From: Aureimonas altamirensis
Lineage (GTDB): Bacteria; Pseudomonadota; Alphaproteobacteria; Rhizobiales; Rhizobiaceae
Assembly: GCF_023702225.1 (NCBI RefSeq)
Contig: NZ_JAMQCO010000006.1
Coordinates: forward strand, 62,001 to 126,000
DNA: 64,000 nt
Direction of reading: 5' to 3'
Positions 40,841 to 49,802 of this stretch are shown in pieces. Positions within the stretch are counted from its first letter, which is position 1. Each line of letters starts with the position of its first letter. The notes under the pieces are model-generated. The model was not told the DNA's origin. It was given only the letters and a program-made list of their open reading frames with translations, and searched no databases. The translations under genes and the position numbers were made by a program.

Positions 40841-41581
40841 ATGGCCCAGACTGCCTCCATGCTCGCGATCGGGGACGAACTCCTGTCCGGCCGGACCAAG
40901 GACAAGAACATCGCTCACCTTGCCGATGTCATGACGCTGGCCGGCATCGACCTAAAGGAGGTCCGCATCGTCGGCGACGAGCCGGAAGACATCGTGGCGG
41001 CCGTAAACGCACTGCGCGGGCGCTACGATTATGTGTTCACCTCGGGCGGCATCGGCCCCACGCATGACGACATGACGGCGGACGCGATCGCCGCGGCCTT
41101 CGAGGCGCCGATCGGCTACCATCCGCAAGCCTATGCGCTGATGGCGAAGCATTACGAGGCGCGCGGGATGGAGTTCACCGACGCGCGCAAGCGCATGGCG
41201 CGTACGCCGGAGGGCGCCAGCCTGATCGACAATCCCGTATCGGTGGCGCCGGGGTTTCATATCGGCAATGTCTATGTACTGGCCGGCGTGCCCGCCGTTT
41301 TCCAGGCCATGCTGGAAAAGATCGTGGCCGGCCTGCCCCAGGGTCCGCTCGTGCTTTCAGCAGCAGTGGAATGCCCTTTCGGCGAGGGCGATATCGGTGG
41401 TCCGCTGGGGGAAATCCAGAACCGGCATCCCGATGTGGTCATCGGCTCCTATCCCAGGTTCGACGGCGCGCGCTACAGCACCGAGCTCGTGGTTCGGTCC
41501 CGCGATGCCGATGCTCTTGCGCGCGCCCGGCGCGAGGTGGAGGCGATGCTGGCCGACCTGCAGGCCCGCCGTTCCACGTGA
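40841..41581 (+). CDS. CinA-like molybdopterin-binding domain protein
   Basis: A 246-aa protein of the MoCF-biosynthesis (MoaB/MogA fold) domain family as found in the N-terminal half of CinA. It shows [33 protein letters not shown] and [14 protein letters not shown]. No C-terminal nicotinamide-deamidase domain follows, so it is the stand-alone form common in alphaproteobacteria. A nucleotide pyrophosphatase or molybdopterin-binding role is possible but not proven. ATG at 40841 follows AAAGGAAAC. It is divergent from wrbA and precedes gpt by 75 bp. Confidence 0.88.
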   Translation: MAQTASMLAIGDELLSGRTKDKNIAHLADVMTLAGIDLKEVRIVGDEPEDIVAAVNALRGRYDYVFTSGGIGPTHDDMTADAIAAAFEAPIGYHPQAYALMAKHYEARGMEFTDARKRMARTPEGASLIDNPVSVAPGFHIGNVYVLAGVPAVFQAMLEKIVAGLPQGPLVLSAAVECPFGEGDIGGPLGEIQNRHPDVVIGSYPRFDGARYSTELVVRSRDADALARARREVEAMLADLQARRST

Positions 41582-41656
41582 CGCCGCGCCCATGCTTGCG
41601 GTAGCCGCGCAGTCGGGCTATCGCATCGCCCTTGGAAAGATCGGAGCCATGCAGAT

Positions 41657-42151
41657 ATGACGAGCGAAAAGTCCTTTCCCGTTTCCTGGGATCAGTTCCA
41701 CCGCGACGCGCGCGCGCTCGCATGGCGGCTGGCCGGGGTGCGCGACGACTGGAGGGCGATCGTCTGCATCACGCGCGGCGGGTTGGTGCCGGCCGCCATC
41801 ATCGCGCGGGAACTCGGTACGCGGTTGATCGAAACCGTATGCGTGGCCTCTTATCACGACTACGAGACCCAGGGCGAGTTGAAGGTACTCAAGGGCATAT
41901 CGGCCGATGTTTCGGGCGATGAGGGCGACGGCGTGCTGATCGTCGACGACCTGACGGATACCGGAAAGACGGCCGCGCTGGTGCGCTCGATGCTGCCCAA
42001 GGCGCATTTTGCCACGGTCTACGCAAAGCCGAAGGGCCGGCCGCTGGTGGATACCTTCATTACCGAAGTATCGCAGGATACCTGGATCTTCTTTCCGTGG
42101 GATCTGGGCCTGACCTTCCAGGCCCCGATAGCCAAGGGCGTGGCCGGCTGA
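41657..42151 (+). CDS. gpt: Xanthine-guanine phosphoribosyltransferase (Gpt)
   Basis: Salvages xanthine and guanine to XMP and GMP using PRPP. The 164-aa length and sequence fit Gpt: [20 protein letters not shown] near residue 37, the PRPP-binding loop [13 protein letters not shown] near 95, and the C-terminal [11 protein letters not shown]. Start ATG at 41657 with GGAG about 11 bp upstream. Likely co-transcribed with the CinA-like gene. Confidence 0.95.
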   Translation: MTSEKSFPVSWDQFHRDARALAWRLAGVRDDWRAIVCITRGGLVPAAIIARELGTRLIETVCVASYHDYETQGELKVLKGISADVSGDEGDGVLIVDDLTDTGKTAALVRSMLPKAHFATVYAKPKGRPLVDTFITEVSQDTWIFFPWDLGLTFQAPIAKGVAG

Positions 42152-42188
42152 CCCCGGAGCATGGGGCCGAAAAGTGGATGAGCCGCCC

Positions 42189-42207
42189 GCCGTGCCCAGG
42201 GCACGGC
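42189..42207. terminator. Possible hairpin terminator between gpt and the monooxygenase gene
   Basis: GCCGTGCCC-A-GGGCACGGC, a GC-rich inverted repeat between two convergent genes. There is no T-run on either side, so an intrinsic terminator is uncertain. Confidence 0.35.
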
Positions 42208-42233
42208 AGGCGGCGATGGCCTGCTTCACCGCG

Positions 42234-44036
42234 TCAGGAGACGTGGTGGGGAGGGTGCAGGCCGTATACCGGCGTTTCGATGCCAATCTGACGCGCCTTC
42301 AGCTGCAGCGCCAGATATTGGGAGTAGTGGCGGGACTGGTGGAGATTTCCCCCGTGAAACCATAGCGCTTCCTGCGCGGTGGGCTTCCACATGTTGCGCT
42401 GCTCGCCCTCCCACGGGCCGGGGTCCTTCGGGGTGGCGGAGCCGAGGCCCCAGCACTTGCCGACCGCATCGGCGACTTCCTGCGAGATCAGGTCCGCAGC
42501 CCAGCCATTCATCGATCCGTAGCCGGTGGCATAGACGACGAGGTCCGCCGGCAGTTCGGTGCCGTCCTTCAGCACCACCGCATCCTCCGTCAGGTGGCTG
42601 ACGTCGGACCCCGACTTCAGCTTGATGGACCCGTCTATGACGAGATCGCAGGCGCCGACATCGATGTAGTATCCGGAGCCGCGCCGCAGGTATTTCATGA
42701 ACAGGCCGGAGTCGTCCGCCCCGAAATCCAGCTTGAAGCCGGCCTTTTCCAAAGCGGCATAGAAATCGGCGTCCTGCTGCCGGATCTTGTCGTAGATGGG
42801 TATCTGGAACTCGTGCATGATCCGGTAGGGGATCGAGGCGAAGATCAGGTCGGCCTTGCGCGTGGTGACGCCGTCGGCCAGCGCGCGCTCGGAATAGAGA
42901 TCGCCCAGACCGTGCTCCATCAACGAATCCGAGCGGACGATATGCGTGGACGACCGCTGGACCATGGTGACGTCGGCACCGGCCTCCCACAGCGCGGCGC
43001 AGATATCATGGGCCGAATTGTTCGAGCCGACGACGACCACGCGCTTGCCTTTGTAGGTGTCCGGCCCCGGATGCTGCGAAGAGTGCTGCTGCTCGCCCCG
43101 GAACAGCTCCTGTCCGTCGAAACTCGGGATATTCGGCTTGCCGGACATGCCCGTGGCCAGAACCAGCTGCTTGGGGCGAAGGGTCATCTCCTGCCCGTCG
43201 CGTTCCACTACGACCGTCCACGTGCCGTCCGTCTGGTCGTACCGGGCGCTTTTTGCCGTGGTAGAGCCCCAGTAATTGAGCTCCATGACCTTCGCGTACA
43301 TTTCCAGCCAGTCGCCGATCTTGTCCTTGGGCGCGAAGACCGGCCAATTGTCGGGGAAGGGGATATACGGCAGATGATCGTACCAGACGGGATCGTGCAG
43401 GCAGAGCGACTTGTATCGCTTGCGCCAGCTGTCGCCCGGCCGCTCGTTGCGTTCCACGATCAGTGTGGGCACGCCCAGCTGTCGCAGCCTGGCGCCCAGG
43501 GCGATGCCGCCCTGTCCTCCGCCGATGATGAGCACATCCGGCTGCGTCTGGCGGCCGAGCGCCTCTTTCTCTTCCGTCCGCCGTTCCGACCAGCTCTTGC
43601 GGTTCCGGTCGTGCCCGTGCTCCGCGCCCATGGGACGACGAAGCCCTTTCGGCTCTTCATGTCCCTTCAGTTCCGTCAGCGTGGTGAGCAAGGTCCAGAT
43701 CAGCCCGTTGCGGATACGGACATGCCCAAGGCCGCGGCCCACCTTCGTCTCGAACTCGAACCAGCCTTCCGTTACTCCGCCGTTTTCCGCCGCCACCCAT
43801 TCCGTGTCCTGCACGAAGCCGCTCGGCCGGATGGCAGGTAGCTGGGCCTTCAGCATGTCGCGGATCTGCTCGTGCCCTTCCGCCGTATCGATGTTCCAGG
43901 TGAAAGCCACGAGGTCCCGCCAGTAGCAGTCGACCTGGAACAGGTTGACGGCGGTGTCGATATCGCCTTTCTCCAAAGCGCTGCCGAGCTTGGCAAGAAC
44001 GCCGTCCACCCGTGTTGCAGGGCTGTCGTTCAGCAT
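42234..44036 (-). CDS. Flavin-dependent monooxygenase with N-terminal NTF2-like domain
   Basis: A 600-aa two-domain protein. Residues about 1-155 form a SnoaL/NTF2-like domain (LGSALEKGDIDTAVNLFQVD). The remainder is a flavin-containing monooxygenase: FAD loop VLIIGGGQGGIALGARL near 168, NADPH loop RVVVVGSNNSAHDICAALW near 330, and a VVYATGYGSMNGW motif near 510. Such enzymes hydroxylate or oxygenate ketones, amines or sulfides with NADPH and O2; the substrate is unknown. Start ATG at 44036 with GGAGG 10 nt upstream. It has its own sigma-54 promoter and lies directly downstream of the AcoR-like activator. Confidence 0.88.
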   Translation of the reverse strand: MLNDSPATRVDGVLAKLGSALEKGDIDTAVNLFQVDCYWRDLVAFTWNIDTAEGHEQIRDMLKAQLPAIRPSGFVQDTEWVAAENGGVTEGWFEFETKVGRGLGHVRIRNGLIWTLLTTLTELKGHEEPKGLRRPMGAEHGHDRNRKSWSERRTEEKEALGRQTQPDVLIIGGGQGGIALGARLRQLGVPTLIVERNERPGDSWRKRYKSLCLHDPVWYDHLPYIPFPDNWPVFAPKDKIGDWLEMYAKVMELNYWGSTTAKSARYDQTDGTWTVVVERDGQEMTLRPKQLVLATGMSGKPNIPSFDGQELFRGEQQHSSQHPGPDTYKGKRVVVVGSNNSAHDICAALWEAGADVTMVQRSSTHIVRSDSLMEHGLGDLYSERALADGVTTRKADLIFASIPYRIMHEFQIPIYDKIRQQDADFYAALEKAGFKLDFGADDSGLFMKYLRRGSGYYIDVGACDLVIDGSIKLKSGSDVSHLTEDAVVLKDGTELPADLVVYATGYGSMNGWAADLISQEVADAVGKCWGLGSATPKDPGPWEGEQRNMWKPTAQEALWFHGGNLHQSRHYSQYLALQLKARQIGIETPVYGLHPPHHVS

Positions 44037-44116
44037 TGTCAATTCCTCCACGTCGGTGCGGTCGTTGCCGCATGATGGCCGGCCATCCTGGCCGATCCCG
44101 ATTGCCGTTCGGATGT

Positions 44117-44132
44117 TGCAAGCCGCATGCCA
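44117..44132 (-). promoter_or_regulatory. Sigma-54 (-24/-12) promoter of the monooxygenase gene
   Basis: On the minus strand, TGGCATGCGGCTTGCA matches the sigma-54 consensus (TGGCAYR-N4-TTGCW) at every defined position, with GG and GC exactly 10 bp apart. It lies 81 bp upstream of the monooxygenase ATG and 92 bp downstream of the end of a sigma-54 activator gene. Confidence 0.88.
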
Positions 44133-44204
44133 GAGAGGAAATTGCCCGCATTCGCGGCCTTTCGCGTCGGCGTCGCCACAAGACCGTTGCAGGACGCCAC
44201 ACCT

Positions 44205-44214
44205 GTTGCGCAAC
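44205..44214. promoter_or_regulatory. Possible activator-binding site upstream of the sigma-54 promoter
   Basis: GTTGCGCAAC is a perfect 10-bp palindrome about 75 bp upstream of the -24 element, and a related GTTGCAGGAC half-site starts at 44186. This spacing suits an upstream activating sequence for the adjacent AcoR-type regulator. Binding is inferred. Confidence 0.45.
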
Positions 44215-44224
44215 GGCGGACGCG

Positions 44225-46033
44225 TCAGTTCGGCCGCGTAACCCCGAGGCGGCGCATTTGGCGATGCAGGGTGGTGCGGTCTACGCCAAGGCGCCGCGAC
44301 GCTGCGGAAATATTCCAGCCGGCCTCCTTGAGCGTTGCGCACAGGCGCTGAGCCTCGCCCGGGGGCGCGGCAGAAGGCGCGGCGCCGCCTTGGACGAGGG
44401 CGGGCGGAAGATCCTCGATGCCGATCTGGCCGGCGCTCGCCACGGCGCCGGCATAGGCCAGAACATTGGCCAACTCCCGGATATTGCCGGGCCAGTCGTG
44501 CCGGCGTAACGCCTCTCGTGCCGCATCGGCCAGGCGTGGCGCCGCCGGGCCTAGAAGCCGCGCGACCAGCCAGTCGAAATCGCTCCGCTCGCGCAGCGGC
44601 GGAAGATCCAGCGCGGCCGCATTGAGCCTGTACAGAAGATCCTGCCTGAAGCGACCGGCGGAGGCGAGTTCGGCAAGGTTCCGATTGGTTGCCGAAAGGA
44701 TGCGGATATCCACGCCGCGTGCCTCCGACGTGCCGACCGGCTGTACGACCTTTTCGGAAAGAACGCGCAGAAGACGCGTCTGGAGAGCCAAGGGCATGTC
44801 GCCGATCTCGTCCAGGAACAGCGTCCCGCCATCGGCCTCTTCAACCAGGCCCCGGCGCGCCTTGCCGGCTCCGCTGAAGGCGCCGGCCGCATGCCCGAAC
44901 AACTCGGATTCGATCAAGCCTTCCGGGATGGCCGCGCAATTGATGGCGATGAAACGGCCCCCGCGGCCCGATGCGGCATGGATGGCGGCGGCAAGGACCT
45001 CCTTGCCTGTTCCCGTCTCTCCCTGGAGGAGGATGGGCAGCGTCGATGGCGCCAGCCGCAGGGCGAGGGCGCGTACCCTCTCGATCCTGATGTCGTCTCC
45101 GCCTATCCCGTCCAGTGCCGATGCCGCCGGCCTGACGGGTTCGACGGGCGGGCGGGCCGTCTTCCAGCGCGTCGGCGGCTCTATCGCATGGGCAAAGACG
45201 ACGCTGCCGTCGCGGCATCGCAACAGCCTTTCATGGGCCGGCCGGTCCCGCGTCAGATCCGGCAGCCCGTCCACCCCGATGTGGAAGAAGCGATCCAGCC
45301 TTTCCCCGATAAGGCCCGGCGATACGCCGGATGCCTGGCCGATGCTGGCGCCGAGCAGCCGGGCACCGCGATGCGTCATGCCGCAAATGCGGCCCGCGGC
45401 GTCCACGGCCACGGCTGCATCCGGATCGACGTCCAGGAATTCCGGCGATTGGGAAAGGCGCAAAACCCAGTTGCGCCGCTGCGAGGCCATCAGATTTGCC
45501 ATCTCGATACGCCGCGCGGTGGCGGTGACGAGGTGTAGCGCCAGGTTCTGGCTGACCTTGGGCGTGGGCGACGACAGCAACGAAATGTCCAGCACCGCGG
45601 CAAGCCCGCCCAGCGCATCGTAGATCGGCGCGGCCGTGCAGGAGAGCGGCGTATGGGTAAGGTCGAAATGGTCGTCCTGATGGATGGTCAGGGCCTCGCC
45701 GGTGGCGAGGCAGGCGCCGATGGCGCAGGTGCCGGCGCGCTCTTCCAGCCATTCGGAGCCGAGATACAGGCCGGCACGCCGCAGGCGATGGTCGAAATGC
45801 GGATCGCCCATGAATTCCACCGTCACGCCCTGCATGTCGGACAAAAGCAGGACGTAGTTCTGGCCGGCGACCTGCGCGTACAGGCGCTCAAGCCCGGACC
45901 GCGCGATATGGACGAGCTCTTCCGATTGTTGCCGATGCTCCTTCAGGCGCGTTTGCGGCACGATGACGGCTTCGCAGGCCGTTGCGGGGTCCAGCCCGTG
46001 ACGTGTCAGGCAGCGCTGCCAGGATTCCACCAC
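44225..46033 (-). CDS. Sigma-54-dependent transcriptional activator (AcoR-like)
   Basis: At least 602 aa: an N-terminal GAF-type sensor (about 60-180), an AAA+ domain with Walker A GETGTGKE near 335, the sigma-54 contact loop GAFSGA near 382 (usual GAFTGA), LFLDEIGDMPLALQTRLLRVL, and a C-terminal Fis-type HTH (ISAASRRLGVDRTTLHRQMRRLG). This is the AcoR class that activates alcohol, acetoin or ketone catabolism. The first standard start in frame is GTG at 46033, yet the frame continues upstream with AREIELASRGHATGRDGLV, which resembles the family N-terminus, so the true start may be upstream. Directly precedes the monooxygenase. Confidence 0.9.
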   Translation of the reverse strand: MVESWQRCLTRHGLDPATACEAVIVPQTRLKEHRQQSEELVHIARSGLERLYAQVAGQNYVLLLSDMQGVTVEFMGDPHFDHRLRRAGLYLGSEWLEERAGTCAIGACLATGEALTIHQDDHFDLTHTPLSCTAAPIYDALGGLAAVLDISLLSSPTPKVSQNLALHLVTATARRIEMANLMASQRRNWVLRLSQSPEFLDVDPDAAVAVDAAGRICGMTHRGARLLGASIGQASGVSPGLIGERLDRFFHIGVDGLPDLTRDRPAHERLLRCRDGSVVFAHAIEPPTRWKTARPPVEPVRPAASALDGIGGDDIRIERVRALALRLAPSTLPILLQGETGTGKEVLAAAIHAASGRGGRFIAINCAAIPEGLIESELFGHAAGAFSGAGKARRGLVEEADGGTLFLDEIGDMPLALQTRLLRVLSEKVVQPVGTSEARGVDIRILSATNRNLAELASAGRFRQDLLYRLNAAALDLPPLRERSDFDWLVARLLGPAAPRLADAAREALRRHDWPGNIRELANVLAYAGAVASAGQIGIEDLPPALVQGGAAPSAAPPGEAQRLCATLKEAGWNISAASRRLGVDRTTLHRQMRRLGVTRPN

Positions 46034-46207
46034 GAGGCCGTCGCGCCCCGTTGCATGGCCGCGACTGGCAAGCTCGATCTCGCGCGCGTGCTTCGATCCG
46101 GAGACGATGGCTGATCCGCGCCGCCTCCCAACGGCGCGCTCCCTCGACTGTTTCTCCCACTCAAGAGCTTAGAGAAGGCGGATGGCCTCGTCCATCCCGC
46201 CGGAGCG

Positions 46208-46894
46208 TCAACTCCAGGACACGTCCACGCGGGTGGAATCCTCGATGCCGCGCACTTCCGCCATGCTTTCTGCGGCAAGACGCAGCGCCAGGCGCTCGCG
46301 CTGGCTCGAGAGATTGCCGCTGTAATGAACGATCCCGTCCACCACACGGACGTTCTCGTCACGCAGATAGAACCAGGGCTGGCGCCTGAGATCCTCCATC
46401 AGGCGTCGGCGGATCTCCTCGTCGGAAATCGCCTCCGGTTCGCGGCGCCCGGCCTTCTGGATCGCCTTCAGGATGTCGGAGCGCGTGACGATTCCGACGG
46501 GGCGCAGCCTTTCAAGCACCACGATGGAGCGGATCTTGCGGGCGACCATCTCGGCCACGATGTCGGCCATGTCTGCGTCCAGCGGCAGGGTTCGGACCTT
46601 CGACGACATCATGTCGCCGGCGACGTTGGCATGGCTGCGGATATAATGCTCCAGCATCTCGCGCGGGTTCTTGCGATCCCAGGACCACCAGTTGGACGGC
46701 AACAGCGTATCGATGCTGCGGCGGACGATCAGGTCCGTCGTCGTCACGATACCGATGAGGTTGCCGGCGTCATCGACCACCGGAAGCGAGTTGAACCCTT
46801 TGTCCAGCAGGAGCGCCGCCACCTCGGCGACGGGCATTTCGGGCTTTATGGTCGTGATGGGCGAAACCATCAGTTCGGAAGCCTTCATCGGCAT
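46208..46894 (-). CDS. CBS-domain pair plus BON-domain protein
   Basis: A 228-aa protein with two CBS motifs (LLDKGFNSLPVVDDAGNLIGIVTTTDL, about 25-55, and MVARKIRSIVVLERLRPVGIVTRSDIL, about 112-145), which bind adenosyl ligands, and a C-terminal BON domain (ENVRVVDGIVHYSGNLSSQRERLALR, about 178-225) often linked to membranes or envelopes. It probably senses energy status; the target is unknown. ATG at 46894 has a perfect AGGAGG 8 bp upstream. It is a separate unit between the activator and the fhu operon on the same strand. Confidence 0.88.
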   Translation of the reverse strand: MPMKASELMVSPITTIKPEMPVAEVAALLLDKGFNSLPVVDDAGNLIGIVTTTDLIVRRSIDTLLPSNWWSWDRKNPREMLEHYIRSHANVAGDMMSSKVRTLPLDADMADIVAEMVARKIRSIVVLERLRPVGIVTRSDILKAIQKAGRREPEAISDEEIRRRLMEDLRRQPWFYLRDENVRVVDGIVHYSGNLSSQRERLALRLAAESMAEVRGIEDSTRVDVSWS

Positions 46895-46960
46895 GGATAT
46901 ATCCTCCTGCGTGCGTCGATTCCCGTCTGGATTGTAGCGCAGACATATGAACCGTCCGCT

Positions 46961-48916
46961 TCACCTTCGGCTTATCAGGGCCACGAGATACACTCCGCCG
47001 ATCAACGATGCGAAGAGGCCGACCGGCATCTGGTAGGGAAAGCCCACCATGCGCGCCAGCCAATCGGCCCCCGCCAGCATGATCGCGCCGATCATCACCG
47101 CGGCGGCTACCTCCTGCAACGGCCTCGAAAACCCCATGCGCCGCGCGATATGAGGCCCGATCAACCCGGCAAAGGACAGCGGGCCGACATGCAGGGTCGC
47201 AGCGGCGGAGGCGACGGCGGCCAGCACCAGCATGCACCCTGTCGCCCGCGCGGCCGGCACGCCGAGAGCCGTCGCGCCCGCCCGGCCCAGCGGCAGGATC
47301 GCCAGCCAGCGGGCGATGAATGGCAGCGGCAGCAGCAGCAGAAGTGCGCTCGCTATGGCGGCGATACCCTGCGTCGGCGTCGACGACTGGATCGCCCCGC
47401 TGAGCCATTCCAGCATCTGCATCGCCTCGGGCCCGCCATCGGAGATGACGGCGGTCACCGCCGCTCCGGTACAACTGCCGAGGGCGATGCCGGCAAGCAG
47501 GAGCCGCTCCGGCCCGCCGGCATTGCGGGCCGCGAAATACAGGATCGCCAGCAGCGCCAGTGCGGAGCCGGCCAGAGTTGCCGTAAAGCGCAGCGATGGC
47601 GTCGGCATGTCGACCGTCAGAAGGACGACCGCGAGGCCCAGCCCCGCGCCGGAGCTGATGCCCAGCACCTCCGGGCTTGCCATCGGATTGCCGGTGATGC
47701 GCTGGAGGAGGTAGCCGGCCAGCGCCAGCAGCCCGCCGCTGCCTGCGGCGACCGCCAGGCGCGGTGCGCGGAATGGCAGGAGTTCGGGGAGCGTGACGCC
47801 GGTCGCAAAGGCCCAGCCGGTGCCTGTCCGCCCGACGCACAGGGATACAGCGACGACCGCCAGAAGCACCAGGGCCAGTGCGGCCAACCGGGTTTCGGGG
47901 CGTCGGCTGCGCCTCCGCTCCATGCCGGTGTCGGCCGGCTGCAGCCCCAGACGCAGCCGGGGCAGGGCCCATAGCAGGATGGGCCCGCCGATGAGCGCCG
48001 TGAAAGCGCCCGTGGGCAACAGGTCGCGTCCGCCCGTCGTCATGGCGAGAACCAGTCCGTCGGCGATGGACAGAAGCAGCGCGCCGGCAAGCGGAGCAAG
48101 AAGAAGCTGCTGGCGCAATGTCCGCGCGCCGCAGGCTCTTGCCAGCGCAGGGGCGGCAAGGCCGATGAAGCCGACGATGCCCACGAGCGCGGTCACGGAG
48201 CTTGCCAGGAAGACCGCCAGCGCCAGCGCGGCCAGGCGGATGGCGCCGACGCCGAGCCCGAGGCTGCGGGCGCTTTCCTCGGCAAGGCCCAGCACGGTCA
48301 ACGGCCGCAGCATCAGGGCCGCAAGCACCGCGCCGGCCGCGACACGGATGCCCAGCGTAATCGACGGAAGCCAGCTTTCCTGGGACAGAGTCCCGCCGCC
48401 CCAGATGAAAAGCGACATGACATAGTCGCCATTGGCCAGCGTCAACGCCGCGCTCAGGGAAGCCGCCACCAGTGACAGGAGAAGACCGCTCAGCACCGTT
48501 CCCACAGGCTCCAGCTTGCGCCGCCAGTTGAGCGCCACGATCAGCCCCAGCATCACGCTTCCGCCCATGAAGGCCACCGGCTCGCGCCCGCTGGCCAGCG
48601 CGGCCGGCAGGTAAAGCGTCGCCAGCGTCAACGCCAGTTGCGCGCCCGCGGCGACACCCAGCGTGGACGGATCGGCGATGGGGTTGCGCAGGACGCGTTG
48701 CAGCAGGAGGCCGGACAGACCGAGGGCCGCCCCCGCCAGAAGCGCGATCGCGCCGCGCGGCAGCACGGTGGCGTGGAACAGGACCGCGTCGAAACCGCCG
48801 GCCCGTGCGGCGCGCCATGCCGGCACGGCTTCCAGCAGAAACAGGCAAAGGGCTAGGGCGGCGGCGACGAGCCAGGGGATCGGCGTCAGGCGCGTGTCGT
48901 CAGGGGCGTGCGTCAT
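46961..48916 (-). CDS. fhuB: Fused Fe3+-hydroxamate ABC transporter permease (FhuB-like)
   Basis: A 651-aa inner-membrane protein made of two tandem FecCD-type permease halves (about 10-325 and 345-651), about 20 transmembrane segments, as in FhuB. Each half has the family loop: LLQRVLRNPIADPSTLGVAAGAQL and LLQRITGNPMASPEVLGISSGAGLG, plus FIGLAAPALARACGAR and FAGLIGPHIARRMG, which contact the ATPase. The start MTHAPDDTRL at 48916 overlaps the fhuD-like gene by 4 bp. Last gene of the receptor-binding protein-permease operon; no FhuC ATPase gene is adjacent. Confidence 0.92.
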   Translation of the reverse strand: MTHAPDDTRLTPIPWLVAAALALCLFLLEAVPAWRAARAGGFDAVLFHATVLPRGAIALLAGAALGLSGLLLQRVLRNPIADPSTLGVAAGAQLALTLATLYLPAALASGREPVAFMGGSVMLGLIVALNWRRKLEPVGTVLSGLLLSLVAASLSAALTLANGDYVMSLFIWGGGTLSQESWLPSITLGIRVAAGAVLAALMLRPLTVLGLAEESARSLGLGVGAIRLAALALAVFLASSVTALVGIVGFIGLAAPALARACGARTLRQQLLLAPLAGALLLSIADGLVLAMTTGGRDLLPTGAFTALIGGPILLWALPRLRLGLQPADTGMERRRSRRPETRLAALALVLLAVVAVSLCVGRTGTGWAFATGVTLPELLPFRAPRLAVAAGSGGLLALAGYLLQRITGNPMASPEVLGISSGAGLGLAVVLLTVDMPTPSLRFTATLAGSALALLAILYFAARNAGGPERLLLAGIALGSCTGAAVTAVISDGGPEAMQMLEWLSGAIQSSTPTQGIAAIASALLLLLPLPFIARWLAILPLGRAGATALGVPAARATGCMLVLAAVASAAATLHVGPLSFAGLIGPHIARRMGFSRPLQEVAAAVMIGAIMLAGADWLARMVGFPYQMPVGLFASLIGGVYLVALISRR

Positions 48917-49794
48917 CCGTCGGTGGACCCGGACAGCGCCGCCTCGAAGAACCGGGCGAACCGCCGCGCTGTCGGCAGGCCGCCGAAGGCATTCATCGGC
49001 GGCAGGATATGCGCGCGCCCTGCCGCAACGGCCGGAATGGCCTTCCACAGGGCGCTGTGCGGCAGGGCGGCGGCCGCATCCGGCGGCACGGGGCCGACGA
49101 CGACGACGATGGCGTCCGGCCGCTCGGCCATCGCCTCGATGCCGATGGGGGCGGAGGCGGCATAGCGGGTATCGCCTGTGAAGGCGTTTTCGAAACCGAG
49201 ATCCGCCATGACGCTGCCGAACAGGGAATCCGGTCCGAACACCCGCACATGGCGGGCATCGCCGAGATTGACGAGATAGACCGGCCTTCGGGCGTGGACC
49301 GCAAGATTCTGCCGGCCGGTTGCGATCAGCGCCTTGGTGCCCGCGATGTAGACGGCCGCCTCTTCGGTGCGCTCGAGGTCTTCGCCCATTCCCCGCGTCG
49401 CGGCTTCCATAAGGTCTATGGGCCGTCGTCCGCCACCGAAGACGGGAAAGGACCGCACGGGGGCGATCCGCGCGATCTGCGGCTCCGCCCAGGCGTTGAA
49501 GGGCGAAATGTAGATCAGGTCGGGATGGACGCTGAAGAGAAGCTCGAGGTTGAACGAGCCGCGCAATCCGAGGTCGATCACGCTTTGCGGTACCGCCGGC
49601 TCCACCGCAAGGCGACGGAAGAGGACCAGCTCGACGGCGGCCACCGGCGTCACGCCGAGGGCCAGGATCGTTTCCAGCAACGCCCAGTCCAGCACGGCGA
49701 TGCGTTGCGGCACGCTTGCCGCCGCACCACGCGGCATCAGCGACAGGGTTGCCAGGCCGGCCATGAAGCCGCGCCGGTCAAGCGCGGCGGTCAT
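48913..49794 (-). CDS. fhuD: Fe3+-hydroxamate periplasmic binding protein (FhuD-like)
   Basis: A 293-aa class III periplasmic binding protein. A short twin-arginine-like signal (MTAALDRRGFMAGLATLSLM; the RRGFM motif suggests Tat export, as known for some FhuD proteins) is followed by RIAVLDWALLETILALGVTPVA and LLFSVHPDLIYISPF, typical of siderophore-binding proteins. It lies 8 bp after the receptor gene and overlaps the permease start by 4 bp. Confidence 0.9.
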   Translation of the reverse strand: MTAALDRRGFMAGLATLSLMPRGAAASVPQRIAVLDWALLETILALGVTPVAAVELVLFRRLAVEPAVPQSVIDLGLRGSFNLELLFSVHPDLIYISPFNAWAEPQIARIAPVRSFPVFGGGRRPIDLMEAATRGMGEDLERTEEAAVYIAGTKALIATGRQNLAVHARRPVYLVNLGDARHVRVFGPDSLFGSVMADLGFENAFTGDTRYAASAPIGIEAMAERPDAIVVVVGPVPPDAAAALPHSALWKAIPAVAAGRAHILPPMNAFGGLPTARRFARFFEAALSGSTDG

Positions 49795-49802
49795 GCCCTA
49801 CC

